Positions 1-10,987 of a stretch of 64,000 nucleotides of DNA are shown here, one piece after another. Position 1 is the first letter of the stretch. Each line of letters begins with the position of its first letter. A model generated the notes under the pieces. That model did no database searches, was not told where the DNA came from, and was given only the letters and a program-made list of their open reading frames with translations. The stretch comes from Serinus canaria (lineage: Eukaryota > Chordata > Aves > Passeriformes > Fringillidae): the NCBI RefSeq assembly GCF_022539315.1, contig NC_066313.1:39841059-39905058 (forward strand). Reading direction: 5' to 3'. The position numbers and the translations under genes were made by a program.

Positions 1-531
1 GATAGTCAGGAAGATATTAGGTAAGGTAGACCTTTTCTTAGAGTTCTTTAGGTATCTACTTATGGTCACTGATACATTAGATATGGGGCCTTGAAATGAC
101 TCTCTATGGCTTTTCTTTAGTTCTTATTGCTATTGAAGGCTGAGTTAGTAAACTGTGATGGAAATCAGAGAATGAAATACATGAATATACAAATAATGAA
201 AGTATTTTTCTTTAGCATATGGTAATACCCTTTCATAATTTTATGGCACTGGCTGTATAAAATCAAGCCATTTTCTAACTATTTGGAGAAGCAGAACATT
301 GGACCTCAGTCCCCATAAAAGTGAAAGTATATATGCACAGTTGTTGTAAAAATTTCAGTACTATGGCTTAATTTCCCAAGAAGCTGTGACTTTCACTTGT
401 AGAATTATAAGGGAAATTTCTCATTAAAATATGAAGTTAGGGTAAACTATAGATGAGCATAGATCTAGAGATACTAACATGTAAGTATGCTACTGAATAT
501 TTGCTGTCTTTTAATCTCTTTTTTTTTGAAG
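1..531 (+). other. Partial intron before E1, no feature seen
   Basis: AT-rich sequence ending in a pyrimidine-rich tract and an AG at 530-531. I found no exon, repeat or RNA gene in it. Confidence 0.7.
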
Positions 532-647
532 CATGATCAGAATAGATTGTTTAACTGTAAATTGCAATCCTGTGAAAACTATGATCGATGATTTCATCCA
601 GAAGTTGTACGACATTCTAGTTGTTTCTTTGAGAAAATCTATTCAAG
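532..647 (+). CDS. DYNC2H1: DYNC2H1 exon E1 (tail)
   Basis: Reads MIRIDCLTVNCNPVKTMIDD and on to SLRKSIQ. The exon begins with the last base of a codon and ends with one base of the next, which E2 completes as Ala. Borders are ttgaag before 532 and gtaaat after 647. It belongs to the N-terminal tail, which in dynein-2 dimerises and binds the intermediate and light intermediate chains. The following 1,255-base intron holds nothing I can identify. Confidence 0.9.
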
Positions 648-1902
648 GTAAATAATATAAATGAACAGTATTTTAATTTTTTTTGTTTCTGTTGTACATG
701 GGCACATTTGAGTTAATGTAAATACTTTTTTATTGAAATATTTTACTTTCAGGCACAGTGAACTGCAGAAATCACAATGCGAGAAAGTAATCTGTTTACA
801 GCTGTGTATTCCTTAAAATTACTTTTTCACTAAAGACATAGCCTAGGACCCTTTGATGTCCATTGTTTATCTTTTCTTTTTCCTTGTTTGGGCCGCCTCT
901 GTTACAGATGTAAAAGAACACATGAACATATTTTTGCTTGTTTCTTTTATCTGAAGAAAAATTTTGTTGCTTCAGAGGAGAAAATTTATTTAATGTTTGA
1001 GGGAGGAAAATTTCCTAGGTGTTTGGGAAGGTGTCATAAAATGTAATAGAAATGCTATTAGATTTTTCTTTTACAAATTGAAATACTTCATGAAGAGTCT
1101 GAAATAATCAGGACTTACTCCATAGAATTACTTGTCACTTAGATTGTCAAAACTGTTAAAACTCTGTTGAAGAATACAAAACATTTCCCTGTTTCTGGTG
1201 GTTGACCTATATATGAACAGCAGGACAAAGTGGAATAAAGTGTAGATGGTGAGAAATAACAGTGCTTTGTGCTTTAAATTAATGCTTGTAACCGGAAACA
1301 TATAACAGGGATTGTGCAAGAATGTGAATTGTTTCATAGCCTGAAAGGTGAATCTTTCCTGGAAGATTCCCTGGAGCTGTTCAGCTCCTTTCTCAGTATC
1401 AAAAGAGATTTACCTTGGTAGGTAAATACAACATTATAGCTTATGCAGGCATTGATTTGTCAGCCTTTTCAATATGTTAAGCAAGGTGGCTTTTGTTAGT
1501 TAGCCTCTTTAAAAGACCCAAACCAAAATAAACAGAAAAAAACCCCCAAAGAACCCAAAAGCAATTTATATCTGTTTACCTAAAAAAAAAAAAAAGACCT
1601 TTAAAACTTTTGAAAGTATATAAATAAGTGCCTCATGTATTTGTGTTTAATATTCAGAAGGAGCTCTGATACTTATGGTCTAAATCATACACTGAACACA
1701 GTGGATTACCTGTGGAAAGCTACTTGTAAGCACAAATGTACAATTTCTGTTCAGGTAGTACACAAGATTGGAGTCTGCAATTTTTAAACAAATAGTTTGC
1801 ATACTTATGACTAATGCTGTATCCTTATGCATTTGTCTGACTTGGATAGTTAAAACTAGAAATATTCTCTCCACAGTAACTTTTTTTTCCATGTTTGTGT
1901 AG

Positions 1903-2030
1903 CTCACCTCTGTGATGTTTCTACATTTCTCACTGATGCCATGGAAACACTAGTGATTAGGCCCCAGACTGTAGAGGAAATAGCAGAAGACAATTTAAAA
2001 TACTTAAGCCTACATGAACGAAAAGAGGGG
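1903..2030 (+). CDS. DYNC2H1: DYNC2H1 exon E2 (tail)
   Basis: Two bases finish the Ala codon, then 42 codons read HLCDVSTFLTDAMETLVIRP and end LHERKEG. Borders are gtgtag and gtaaga. Helical tail sequence with the motif MExL..RPQTVEEI seen in other DYNC2H1 proteins. Ends in phase 0. The intron after it (2031-3525) carries an old antisense LINE. Confidence 0.92.
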
Positions 2031-2139
2031 GTAAGATACTATTTTATTCTATCCAGAGCAACAACTATAAAACTGTAATTATTTTCTAGTATGGAAACTT
2101 ACATTTAATAGTAACTAATAGAGATCATGTTCAGGTCAC

Positions 2140-3340
2140 ATAGGGTCAGGCCAGTAGTCCATGTAGCACAGTAATTTGTATCCAGCAGTGGAATGATTTA
2201 TTTAGGGAAAAACATAAAATCAGGGTAGCTTTTTTGATACTTCTTACTTCTAACCTTCAACCTGAACCTTGTTGAGTTGGATGTGGTTCCTGATCATATA
2301 GTAACACTCAGTAGATTTCTTTTCCAGAGCCTTACTTTGTCTTCTTTTGAGAGCAAACGTGTGTTTGACATCCAAAATATACTCTGTTAAAGTCTAGATC
2401 AATTACCCATTACATGTAGAACCCCTCTTTTTATTTTTTTTCCAACTGGCATCTGTTAACTTCATACCATTTTTTTGTCTTATGTTGGAAGAGATACGGA
2501 CCAGACAGTTCCTAGTCTTCCTTTTCAAGGCACTTGACTGTATTCTACTTTGTCATGTCTGGTATCAGTGATCTCTGTTGTAGATTGAAGAGTGTTAGTT
2601 AGTCTCATCTTTTCTTATGCATAAGCCCACTCATAACTTTGATTATCCTTGTTGCCTTTTGATAAGTCTTTTATTTCTATTTCATTTTTCTGTGTGGCCA
2701 ACAGACTTCTCTAAGTTTTTAAGATCTGAATAAAGCATGGATTTACATGATGAAATTATAATATTATGTCTTATTATCTTTATGATCTCTGTGACTCATA
2801 ATTTTTGTTTTGCTTCCTACGCCTTAGATTAAGCTCACATTTTGGTAAAACTAGTTGTCATAACCCTAAGATAGCAGTCAAGTGCAGTTTTTATCTTAGG
2901 ACTCAACTTGTACATGTGAAATTTATTTTTTCACATTTATGTCGCTTTATGGTTATCTACTTGAATTTTGCTTGTCACCAGTGTCATCAGTCATTATTCC
3001 TTATACATTCATTCTGTAGTTCTTCTCAGGTGAAGTATTTTAATGCCAGAAATAACATAATATCATCAGTAAACTTTATCATCTCGCAGACTGGTCTCCT
3101 TTTCCAATTCTTTTATAAGTACTTTGAGCAGTCCAGAACAGGTACTAAAAAAAAAATTGATTACATCCAAGCCAAAGCCAGCAAACAAACACACAGATTT
3201 ATTACATTCCATTGCTCTGTTGCTCTTCTCCAATTTGATTGAGTTGATCTCTGCAATATATAAGGTGGCACTTACCTCTTTCATAGTTAATATTCACTTC
3301 TGTATACGTCATGACAGGATCAAGGTTTAGAATTTCTCTA
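2140..3340 (-). mobile_element. Ancient CR1-like LINE fragment, antisense
   Basis: On the + strand, several blocks resemble, in order, the reverse complement of the widespread old sauropsid CR1 element as I remember it. They are the gccagtagtccatgtagcacag block near 2150, the attatccttgttgcc block near 2640, catggatttacatg near 2740, and a block near 3050-3150 (atcatcagtaaactttatc, then gcagtccagaacagg). The element would thus run right to left with its 3' end near 2140. It is heavily diverged and about 1.2 kb long. A 145-codon open frame at 2805-3242 lies on its antisense strand and is not a gene. The family name needs a repeat search. Confidence 0.55.
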
Positions 3341-3525
3341 AATACCTCAGACAGTATTTTTTTCAAATATTTTAATATTATTCTATAAGCAATATTAAAA
3401 AAGCAGCTGTATATAAGCTTATTATCTGTGCATACAGAATTGGTGATTCATATGTATTTGCTCTAGATAAACAGGATTTGCTGAATTTTTACATGCATAC
3501 TTATTTTTGATCTTTCTGATTTTAG

Positions 3526-3675
3526 ATTTTTCTTCTGTTTCAAGAGGCTGAAGATAAAAACAAACTTCTGCGAACTGTGGCTGGTGCAGGTTTGGACAGT
3601 ATCAGTAACCTAAGAGCTACGTGGGATAAATTTGAATTGATGATGGAAAGCCACCAGCTTATGATTGCCGAACAG
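3526..3675 (+). CDS. DYNC2H1: DYNC2H1 exon E3 (tail)
   Basis: Fifty whole codons, IFLLFQEAEDKNKLLRTVAG through MMESHQLMIAEQ. Borders are ttttag and gtagca. The WDKFELMMESHQ stretch is highly conserved in DYNC2H1 and sits near the end of the tail, just before the linker. The 781-base intron that follows holds nothing recognisable. Confidence 0.94.
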
Positions 3676-4456
3676 GTAGCAATGAAAGCTTAGTTTTACC
3701 TGAAAATGTTGAAATTATTTTGAGAATGTCTGGAAAAATATATTTTTCTTAGATTAAATCCATAAATATTGTCAGTTCAATAATAACAAGGGCATTATTT
3801 AGTTGAGGGAGAGCTGTCTAAGGAAGAATACTTAGACTCTTAAGCAGTAACTGTTAACTCTGAAGCCGTAACTAGGGCAAACTTTTGTTAAACTGATGCT
3901 AAAATAAATGTTATACTGTTGTAGTTTTGTCTCAAAACAACTTTTTGGTGACAGAAATGGCTTAATAAATGTGATGGGTAACAAAGGAAGAGAGGATAAC
4001 AGTTTAAAGATTGCATTTTCATTTCTTTATCATGATTTTAGTATTGAAGCTTTTTATTTTCTTTTCACTTAACTTCGCTAACCTATGCACAGTCCTGTAA
4101 TTCCAGTCCATAGGCAAACTACCTAACTCATTTGAAGTTCTACTGAAGATATCAATTTGCCACATATATGTAGAGTTTTTTCTATATGCTATAAGAGGCA
4201 AGCCTTAGTAGGTAGCATAGGCTGAATAAATAGGTCTCAAGTACTAGCATAATAAAAAAAGTAGTGCCCCTTTTAAAAGAAAAACAGAGTGAGGAGAATA
4301 AAATTGAACTGTTTCTTCAGGTATTATACAAGAAGTTTTTTGAGTTTGATTTTTGATCAAGTAGTCATTATCCAGTTTTGAAGTTGATGCTTTGATTTCG
4401 ATCATAGTTGTGGATACAAAATATTAGGGAATGTAATTTTGCCTATTGCTTTGCAG

Positions 4457-4662
4457 ATGGAAGTGATGAAAGGAAATGTGCTTTCACATGTCAATATATA
4501 TCTTCAAGATCTGGAAAAATTTAAAGCTCGCTGGGATCAGCTGAAGCCAAGGGATGATGTCATTGAAACAGGTGGTCAGGATGTACTCGAGAAAAGTGCT
4601 CAGATGATAAAAGAAAAAAAAAAAGAATTTGATGAACTTCAAATCATGAAAGAAAAACTCAT
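4457..4662 (+). CDS. DYNC2H1: DYNC2H1 exon E4 (tail/linker start)
   Basis: Reads MEVMKGNVLSHVNIYLQDLE, then KFKARWDQLKPRDDVIETGG and a lysine-rich helix KSAQMIKEKKKEFDELQ. Sixty-eight codons plus two bases (AT), completed by E5 as Ile. Borders are ttgcag and gtatgt. The FKARWDQLKP block marks entry into the DHC_N2 (linker) region, the lever that swings against the AAA ring. The 821-base intron that follows is AT-rich, with no feature seen. Confidence 0.94.
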
Positions 4663-5483
4663 GTATGTGTATTTATTTCCCTGTATATCTCATTCATTAA
4701 TATATTGATCTTTGATACAGCAATAGTATCACAAAAAATGTTCATTAATTTTTATCACAACAGATATTGTAAGTAATTTAATTTGTATTACATGTTTTTC
4801 ATTAGCTTTTCAGGGTCCTTTATGTTGGTTTTACATAACATGAATTTCTTAAGGTAAATTTTTCTAGATGTTTTTTGGATAAATAAATTGAGAAATCTCT
4901 TAAGGTCTTGCAAAAGGAAGTTTGTACACTAAAGGCTTAATTCTGACTTTTGAAATTCTCACTAAGAGAAGGTTTGGGATATTGGTCCAAAAAGAACCTC
5001 TGGTAACTTAAGTGGACAGGAGCTCACCTCTTCCACTAAGTGTCTGTGCTCATTATTGCACCTCTTGAGGATGAAGTTTTCTATTTAACTTACCTTGGCA
5101 TGTAAATGATGGCAAATAAAATCAGCATATTCTTTTTACCGCCAGGAAGAAATGATCAAATCAAAATTATTTTAATTCCAGGTTTGATTTTGAGGGCACA
5201 AATTAATTCAGCTTTCTCATAAATAAAAAATAAATGAAAGTTTATGGAAAATAATTTAGAATATGGGAGAAGGTTATTGTGTGAAGGAGTTGTCACTCAT
5301 ATTTCTTTATTATTTCTATTCAAGAAGGGTATTATAAGGAAAATGTAGTTGGCAGCAATATTCTTCAAGAAAGCCAATGACTCTTCTTAAAAAAGTATGA
5401 TAATTTCTGTGTGGTAGCATTTCTTAACCCATAAAAGTACAGTGGAATAACGTAATGCATAATGCAATGATCTTTTTATGCAG

Positions 5484-5639
5484 TGAAGAATGCCATCATT
5501 TTCAGTTGGAAGAGCCTGACTTATCATTGTCAGAAGCTCTAAGTCAAGATATTCAGAGTTGTGCAGATGTCTGGGCACTGTATGAAGAGTTTTATCAAGG
5601 TTTTCAGGAAAAAGCCAAAGAAGACTGGATTACTTTTAG
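5484..5639 (+). CDS. DYNC2H1: DYNC2H1 exon E5 (linker)
   Basis: One base finishes Ile, then EECHHFQLEEPDLSLSEALS and on to QEKAKEDWITF, with AG left for E6 (Arg). Borders are atgcag and gtaata. Linker helix bundle. The intron after it is only 91 bases, so the E5-E6 pair is compact. Confidence 0.95.
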
Positions 5640-5730
5640 GTAATATTTTGTTACTTTATTTTCAATGGGCATACAGGTGTGGTTGTAGTACTGTGTTTTT
5701 ATGACCTTTTTATGTCTGATTTTCATGCAG

Positions 5731-5845
5731 AAGTAAGATATACCTATTTGAAGAATTTTTGTTTAACTGGCATGACAGATTGAGGAAGATGGAAGAACAT
5801 ACAGTAATGACAGTAAAGTTGCAAAAAGAAGTGGACAAATATAAA
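5731..5845 (+). CDS. DYNC2H1: DYNC2H1 exon E6 (linker)
   Basis: The first base completes Arg; then SKIYLFEEFLFNWHDRLRKM to LQKEVDKYK, ending in phase 0. Borders are atgcag and gtaaga. The pattern FEEFLxNWHDRLRK is the conserved linker signature. A CR1 3' fragment sits immediately downstream in the 522-base intron. Confidence 0.95.
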
Positions 5846-5860
5846 GTAAGATGTTAATTA

Positions 5861-5979
5861 CCCTGGAAATGTTGGGTGGTGCTTTGAGCCACCTGGTCTA
5901 GTGGAAGGTGTTTCGGGGGGGTGAAACCAGGTGATCTCTAAGGTCATTTTCAACCCAAATAATTCTGTGATTCTGTGAA
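5861..5979 (+). mobile_element. CR1 LINE 3' end fragment
   Basis: Matches the CR1 3' tail: gctttgagccacctggtcta, then ggtgatctctaaggtc, caacccaaa and two copies of the terminal octamer attctgtg (5962-5977). It is 5'-truncated to about 120 bases, the usual form of avian CR1. It starts only about 15 bases after the E6 donor. Confidence 0.85.
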
Positions 5980-6367
5980 TTTCAAACAGTCCTGTGAAAC
6001 AAAAAATGTTATGGTATTACTGGGTAAGGTACCCCATTGTATAACTCATTGTTCATTTCTTACACTAAAATCATGTTAATATTTAACAAAATGTCTTTTG
6101 ATAGTGTTTTGAACATTTCACTTACTTTTGGGAACCTTTAGTTCTTTACAGTAAACAGAATGGTCATAACAGCTTACATAGGCACAGAGTTACAGTGAGT
6201 CGTCTTCAGAATCATACTCCCAAACTTTAAATTCAGGAACTGGAAAAAATGTACCTCAGTTTCAGAATTTAAAGTGTTTTTTGGTTTGAGTATCATGTCA
6301 CTCCATAATCAAAGAGATGCAATTTTCGTTGAGACTAGATGGATTTACCTGTGTGTTTTTTCTATAG

Positions 6368-6538
6368 ATGATAATTCCACTCCTAAAATATGTAAGAGGA
6401 GAGCATCTTTCTCCAGACCACTGGTTGGATCTCTTTCGTCTTCTGGGTCTTCCCCGAGGCACTACACTTGAGGGTTTGCTATTTGGAGATCTATTAAAAG
6501 TGACAGATGCCATTATTGAAAAAGCAATGGAACTTAAG
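6368..6538 (+). CDS. DYNC2H1: DYNC2H1 exon E7 (linker)
   Basis: Fifty-seven whole codons: MIIPLLKYVRGEHLSPDHWL, DLFRLLGLPRGTTLEGLLFG, to AIIEKAMELK. Borders are ctatag and gtatga. The GEHLSPDHWLDLFRLLGLP block is a strong DYNC2H1 match. The 183-base intron after it is empty. Confidence 0.96.
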
Positions 6539-6721
6539 GTATGAATAATTTTAAATACAGGATCTATAGGTTTTTTTTTTGGCATACTTTATGTGGTATA
6601 TGTTGTTCCATATGCATATATTTTAAATACTGTAGAAGTAGAATTTGTATTATATTTCTGAATGGAGAGTTTATTGCAAGCTCTGTAGTTTCATATGAGA
6701 TCTGTTCTTGCTTTTAAATAG

Positions 6722-7104
6722 GATTTGAATTGTCGAGCTCAAGGTGAAATCACAATCAGAGAAGCATTACGTGAGCTTGAACTCTGGGGAGTTGGAGCTG
6801 TCTTCATGTTAACAGATTATGAAGATAGCCAAGGCAAGACTATCAGGCTTATTAAAGACTGGAAGGACACAGTCAATCAAGTTGGAGATCATCGCTGTCT
6901 TCTACAGTCTCTTAAGGACTCTCCGTATTACAAAGGTTTTGAAGATAAAGTGTCCATCTGGGAAAAAAAGCTAGCTGACTTGGATGAGTACCTGCAGAAT
7001 TTAAACCAAATCCAAAGGAAATGGGTCTATTTGGAACCAATATTTGGTCGTGGAGCTCTACCCAAAGAACAAACTCGTTTTAACAGAGTTGATGAAAGCT
7101 TTAG
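6722..7104 (+). CDS. DYNC2H1: DYNC2H1 exon E8 (linker, longest exon in the window)
   Basis: At 383 bases the longest exon here: DLNCRAQGEITIREALRELE, LWGVGAVFMLTDYEDSQGK, KDSPYYKGFEDKVSIWEKKL, NLNQIQRKWVYLEPIFGRGA, LPKEQTRFNRVDESF. Borders are aaatag and gttagt. It contains the classic linker signatures of all dynein heavy chains: the L..SPYYK.F.D....WE..L helix and the IQ.KW.YLEPIF motif. Ends with AG, completed by E9 as Arg. The 730-base intron after it holds nothing I recognise. Confidence 0.97.
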
Positions 7105-7834
7105 GTTAGTGTTATGGAATGCAGCTTACCTTTTGTACTATCTTTGACATGTAGTCTGGAACATTCTTCATGGTGAAAATATATGGAACAATTGGCATAT
7201 GTATAGACAAGAAGGTCCGTGGCAGGAATTCAGAAGATATATATGTGTGATGGCAACATGTATCTGAATAAAGATGGTAATGTTTTCATTTAATGGGGCA
7301 CGTGTGAAGAAAGGAATGATGTGAAGCATCAAAGATTGTGAGTAAGGCAGGAAAACACAAGGATAGTCTTAGCAGCAGAAGTAGAGGGGATGGAATTATT
7401 TTTTCAAGAATCATGCTGAAGACTATCACTTTGTTCACTAAGAAAGTACACACAGTTTTGGGGGAAACAGATGGTTTATTTGTTCCAAACAAGTAAAAAG
7501 ATAAAAAAGGGAGTAGGTTTTAGAAATATGGAAAAATACGTACCATTATCTGTCTTGACTTGAGTTGAAATGGCCTAAATGGAAATAAAAGTCAAGAATT
7601 TAATTTTCTTGGTTCTCGGTAGAGAAATTTTAGCAAGAAACTGTTGTTCTTAAATTACACTGGAGAGATGTTGAGGTAAATTCTGAAATGTTTCATCATT
7701 AGTATCGAAACCTAAAAGTTATATATCAACTGTTTATGTTACTTGTTTTTGTGTTAATTTTTATTTACTTAATTTATATATGTCATATTTAAATTTAATT
7801 TACAGTTAATTAATGATTTTTTTTTTCTGTCAAG

Positions 7835-7967
7835 ATCCATTATGTCAGATATTAAGAGTGACAATAGGATAACATCACTGAATGCCCGGGCAGGAATAAA
7901 AAATACCTTAACTACCATACTTGACCAGCTTCAGAGGTGTCAGAAATCTCTGAATGAGTTTTTAGAG
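7835..7967 (+). CDS. DYNC2H1: DYNC2H1 exon E9 (linker)
   Basis: One base completes Arg; then SIMSDIKSDNRITSLNARAG and DQLQRCQKSLNEFLE, phase 0 at the end. Borders are gtcaag and gtacag. Linker C-terminal subdomain; the LNEFLE end leads straight into EKRSAFPRF of E10, the invariant linker motif. The intron is 91 bases. Confidence 0.95.
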
Positions 7968-8058
7968 GTACAGTGAACATTAATGCATTTTTTTAAAAAG
8001 AAAGTCAGTAAGGTTTTTGTTTCAATCAACAAAATTGATTTATTCTGTTTTTATATAG

Positions 8059-8176
8059 GAAAAGCGCTCAGCATTTCCAAGATTCTATTTTGTTGGAGAT
8101 GATGACTTATTAGAAATTTTAGGACAGTCGACGAATCCTCTGGTTATCCAATCTCATCTTAAGAAACTTTTTGCTG
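8059..8176 (+). CDS. DYNC2H1: DYNC2H1 exon E10 (linker)
   Basis: [39 protein letters not shown] plus one base of Gly. Borders are atatag and gtaatg. FPRFYF(V/I)..D.LLEIL.....P..(I/V)Q.HL.K.F is the universal dynein linker signature. The 161-base intron has no feature. Confidence 0.97.
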
Positions 8177-8337
8177 GTAATGCATTAATCTTTATTTGTG
8201 AAATTTACTTATTTACAGATAAGCTTCTTTGAAGCCAAGTAATATGTTGCGGTTCCTCTCTTTCCCTGACAAGACACTTAGTAATTAATGTTTGACATTG
8301 AAAATATATAACTTTTTTGATGTTTTCTGATTAATAG

Positions 8338-8450
8338 GCATTAATAGTGTGAGCTTTGATGAAGAATTTAAATACATAATTGCCATGAAGTCTGTAGAAG
8401 GAGAAACTGTGCCACTTAGAAATAAAGTTCTTCTATCAGATGATGTGGAG
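8338..8450 (+). CDS. DYNC2H1: DYNC2H1 exon E11 (linker)
   Basis: Two bases complete Gly; then INSVSFDEEFKYIIAMKSVE and GETVPLRNKVLLSDDVE. Borders are taatag and gtaaaa. The G(E)xVPL motif at the linker end is typical of the family. The intron after it is only 88 bases. Confidence 0.95.
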
Positions 8451-8538
8451 GTAAAAAAAATTACATCCTAGTCTAGTTCAAACATCATTGAGATATTAAT
8501 TTCTAAAATAATTTCGAGGGTTTTTGTCTCTTTGTCAG

Positions 8539-8658
8539 GTGTGGCTAAACAGTTTGGCTTTGGAGATGAAGGAGACCCTGAAAAAAATGTTAATTGACTG
8601 TGTTGATGCTGGAAAAAAATCGCAAGGTTCAATCGATCCATCACTCTTTCCTTCCCAG
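8539..8658 (+). CDS. DYNC2H1: DYNC2H1 exon E12 (linker)
   Basis: Forty whole codons: VWLNSLALEMKETLKKMLID, then CVDAGKKSQGSIDPSLFPSQ. Borders are gtcag and gtagta. The V..WL..L...M..TL pattern is the conserved helix between linker and AAA1. The 448-base intron is AT-rich and empty. Confidence 0.95.
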
Positions 8659-9106
8659 GTAGTAGTTGATCCAACAGTGCCACTGTGTAGTCTTAGAATT
8701 ACCAAATAAGTTATTTGTTTTTAGATTTGGAAGAAAATAACCCAAATCAAATCCATTTTACTCACTGATCATGTAGAGAAGTTCTTAAAAATATGTGCTC
8801 ATATTAGATTTCTTTGCAAACATTTGAAATATTCAAGTCTTTTGCATGGCATTTTGACATACCACTTAATTAAAAAGACATGCTGTACTAGATTATATTG
8901 CAAGTTTAGGCAAAATTTTGTCAGGTTTTTGGATGGCTTTATTTGTTCTTAGGATAATAGCAAATGTAGAGCTTTGTTTAAAAATTATACAATAAATTAT
9001 TTTAAATATCAGACATAATAAGCAATTGCAAATCAATTGAAAAACTGGTTCATTTTTATATGTGTTCAGTATTTATGAAATATAATTTGAACTTTCTCTT
9101 CCAAAG

Positions 9107-9257
9107 ATTCTTTCCTTGGCAGAACAAATTCTGTTCACTGAAGATGTTGAAAGTGCTATCAAAAATCATAATCTGCAACAATTAGAATTAGAACTCACGG
9201 CTAAACTGGACCATTATACTAGCATTGGCAGTGACATAGAAGATACTGGGAGTACAG
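9107..9257 (+). CDS. DYNC2H1: DYNC2H1 exon E13 (linker to AAA1)
   Basis: Fifty codons plus one: ILSLAEQILFTEDVESAIKN, HNLQQLELELTAKLDHYTS, then an acidic DIEDTGST. Borders are ccaaag and gtacaa. The Q(I)xFTEDVE helix is conserved, while the acidic end is variable between species. The 1,527-base intron after it holds a perfect hairpin (9897-9939) and a CT-rich tract. Confidence 0.93.
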
Positions 9258-9896
9258 GTACAAAAATGATAATTAATATATAATTCTTTATTATGACTGC
9301 AGCTGTGTAGTATTTTACATTGTTTATTTAAACAGGCAATTGTATGAATGTGTTTTGAGTTCACAAAGTTGAGTTACATAAAGTTACCTATTACAGCCAA
9401 GAGTAATTAATATTTTAAAGTAAACAAAAGGATTTTTATATATATCTTAGAAACTATCTTGGTGAATTTATATATTTGGAGACCTGTTTTTTGAACTTTT
9501 TTAGTAAATTTCTATCTTTTAGCTTATGTATCTGCTGTTTCACAGGAAGTGGGTAAACAACAGTTGAGGTATGTTGTGTCAAACTAGTATATTCTGCACA
9601 ACTGTGTAGGTGATTCTCTTTTTCTATATTAGACATACACATCTGCCTCTGAGCTAGTAATTTTGAGTACCTTTGAGGCAAAATAAGTTAGTTATTCTCA
9701 AGACATGATTGTTCTAAATCCTGCATAGTCTGAATGAGTTAGAATAATTATGCCTCTGAGTGCTTTTTTCTTTTTTTTGACAAGAGGTGGGGCTTTAAGT
9801 GACTAATTCAGATAAAAAAGTCTACACTGCAGGTTAGGTGAGATGGCTTTTATCTTAGGTATAAAAAGACTTGATATGTAGTTGATAATCTTCATG

Positions 9897-9939
9897 CAGT
9901 AAGCACCTATACAAACCACATTTGTATAGGTGCTTACTG
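9897..9939. repeat. Perfect 19-base inverted repeat with 5-base loop
   Basis: Left arm 9897-9915 (CAGTAAGCACCTATACAAA) is the exact reverse complement of 9921-9939; the spacer is CCACA. Weak pairing continues for a few bases beyond a mismatch at 9896/9940. It lies in the intron between E13 and E14, far from both splice sites. Confidence 0.97.
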
Positions 9940-10481
9940 AATTAAATTCTTGCTTACAATTTGTGAACTGTAAACATCTGATACATTATTTAGAATCAGG
10001 ATTCATATCACCTACCTCCAGAAGAATTTAAGTGTGTTACTTTATCTGAGCTCTCTTTCTGTGCTCTTTCTATAGCTGTTTGAGAAATTTTCTCAGTTAC
10101 AGAGGAGTGTTCATTTCATCTCTTGTATAATACATTGCATTTATGTTTTAGTTTGGAAAATAGGTGGGATTTTGAAGTGAGTTGTGATTATTTTCACCTA
10201 CTTTGATTTAATTCCCATCATGGAATGGTATAGAAACACACCAACATCGATTTCGTTCAATGAAACTAAATGAAACAATATGCTCTAAGAGTATACTTAA
10301 TTTACCCAATCTGTAAATGAACTTTCACTGCACATCACCATAATTATTCTGAGTAAAATCTCCAGAGTGTGTATAGTATGGTTTTCAGGTGCTCAACAGT
10401 TCACTCAGCAAGTTGAGCCACACTGATTGCTGAAGTGGGCATGGCTATAAACACTCTTGGCACAAATTGCTTTACAGAAAA

Positions 10482-10545
10482 GCCTCTCCCTCTCCTTTTT
10501 CCTCTCCCTCTCTTCCTCTGTCTCAAACCCCACCTCCTCCCCACC
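10482..10545. repeat. CT-rich low-complexity tract
   Basis: Nearly pure pyrimidine on the + strand, built of CTCTCC and TTCCTC units, ending in CCCCACCTCCTCCCC. It is about 240 bases upstream of the E14 acceptor, probably too far to serve as its polypyrimidine tract. Confidence 0.8.
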
Positions 10546-10784
10546 ATGAAGAGGCAGACAAAGACACATCAAAATTACTGAATTTACATGATTTAAATTG
10601 TCTGACAGGATCTTATTTTATGCTGCTTGCTTTAGAAAAAAAAAAACAAACACTTTATACAATTCAAACAATATCGAAATAAAATCTGCTGATAATAGGA
10701 AGCAGCACAATGAACTTGTGAATGGGTAACGTGTCTTCTTTGCTATACAAGAGTGATTTTTTCTTTTGGTGTGATTATTTTTAG

Positions 10785-10987
10785 AATCTGGAATCCTTGA
10801 GCTCAAGCTTAAAGCTCTGATTCTTGATATCATTCATAACATTGATGTGGTGAAACAGCTGAATCAAGCTGAGGTTCACAGTGTTGAAGACTGGGCTTGG
10901 AAGAAGCAGCTGAGATTTTATATGAATGACCAAAAATGTTATGTTCAGATGGTAGATGCTGAACTCCAATATACTTATGAATATCAG
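10785..10987 (+). CDS. DYNC2H1: DYNC2H1 exon E14 (linker to AAA1)
   Basis: Two bases complete Glu; then SGILELKLKALILDIIHNID, VVKQLNQAEVHSVEDWAWKK, QLRFYMNDQKCYVQMVDAEL, QYTYEYQ. Borders are ttttag and gtgtgg (a weak donor at +4 to +6). The W.WKKQLRFY motif and YEYQG at the AAA1 boundary are present in all dynein heavy chains. The 462-base intron holds no feature. Confidence 0.97.

Noticed and set aside
2805..3242. 145-codon open frame on the + strand
   Set aside because: It lies in an intron, has no recognisable domain, and coincides with the antisense strand of an old LINE. AT-rich chance or antisense frame.
9897..9939. Hairpin as a microRNA precursor
   Set aside because: The uninterrupted stem is only 19 pairs and flanking pairing is poor, shorter than the roughly 30 pairs or more needed. 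Kept only as an inverted repeat.
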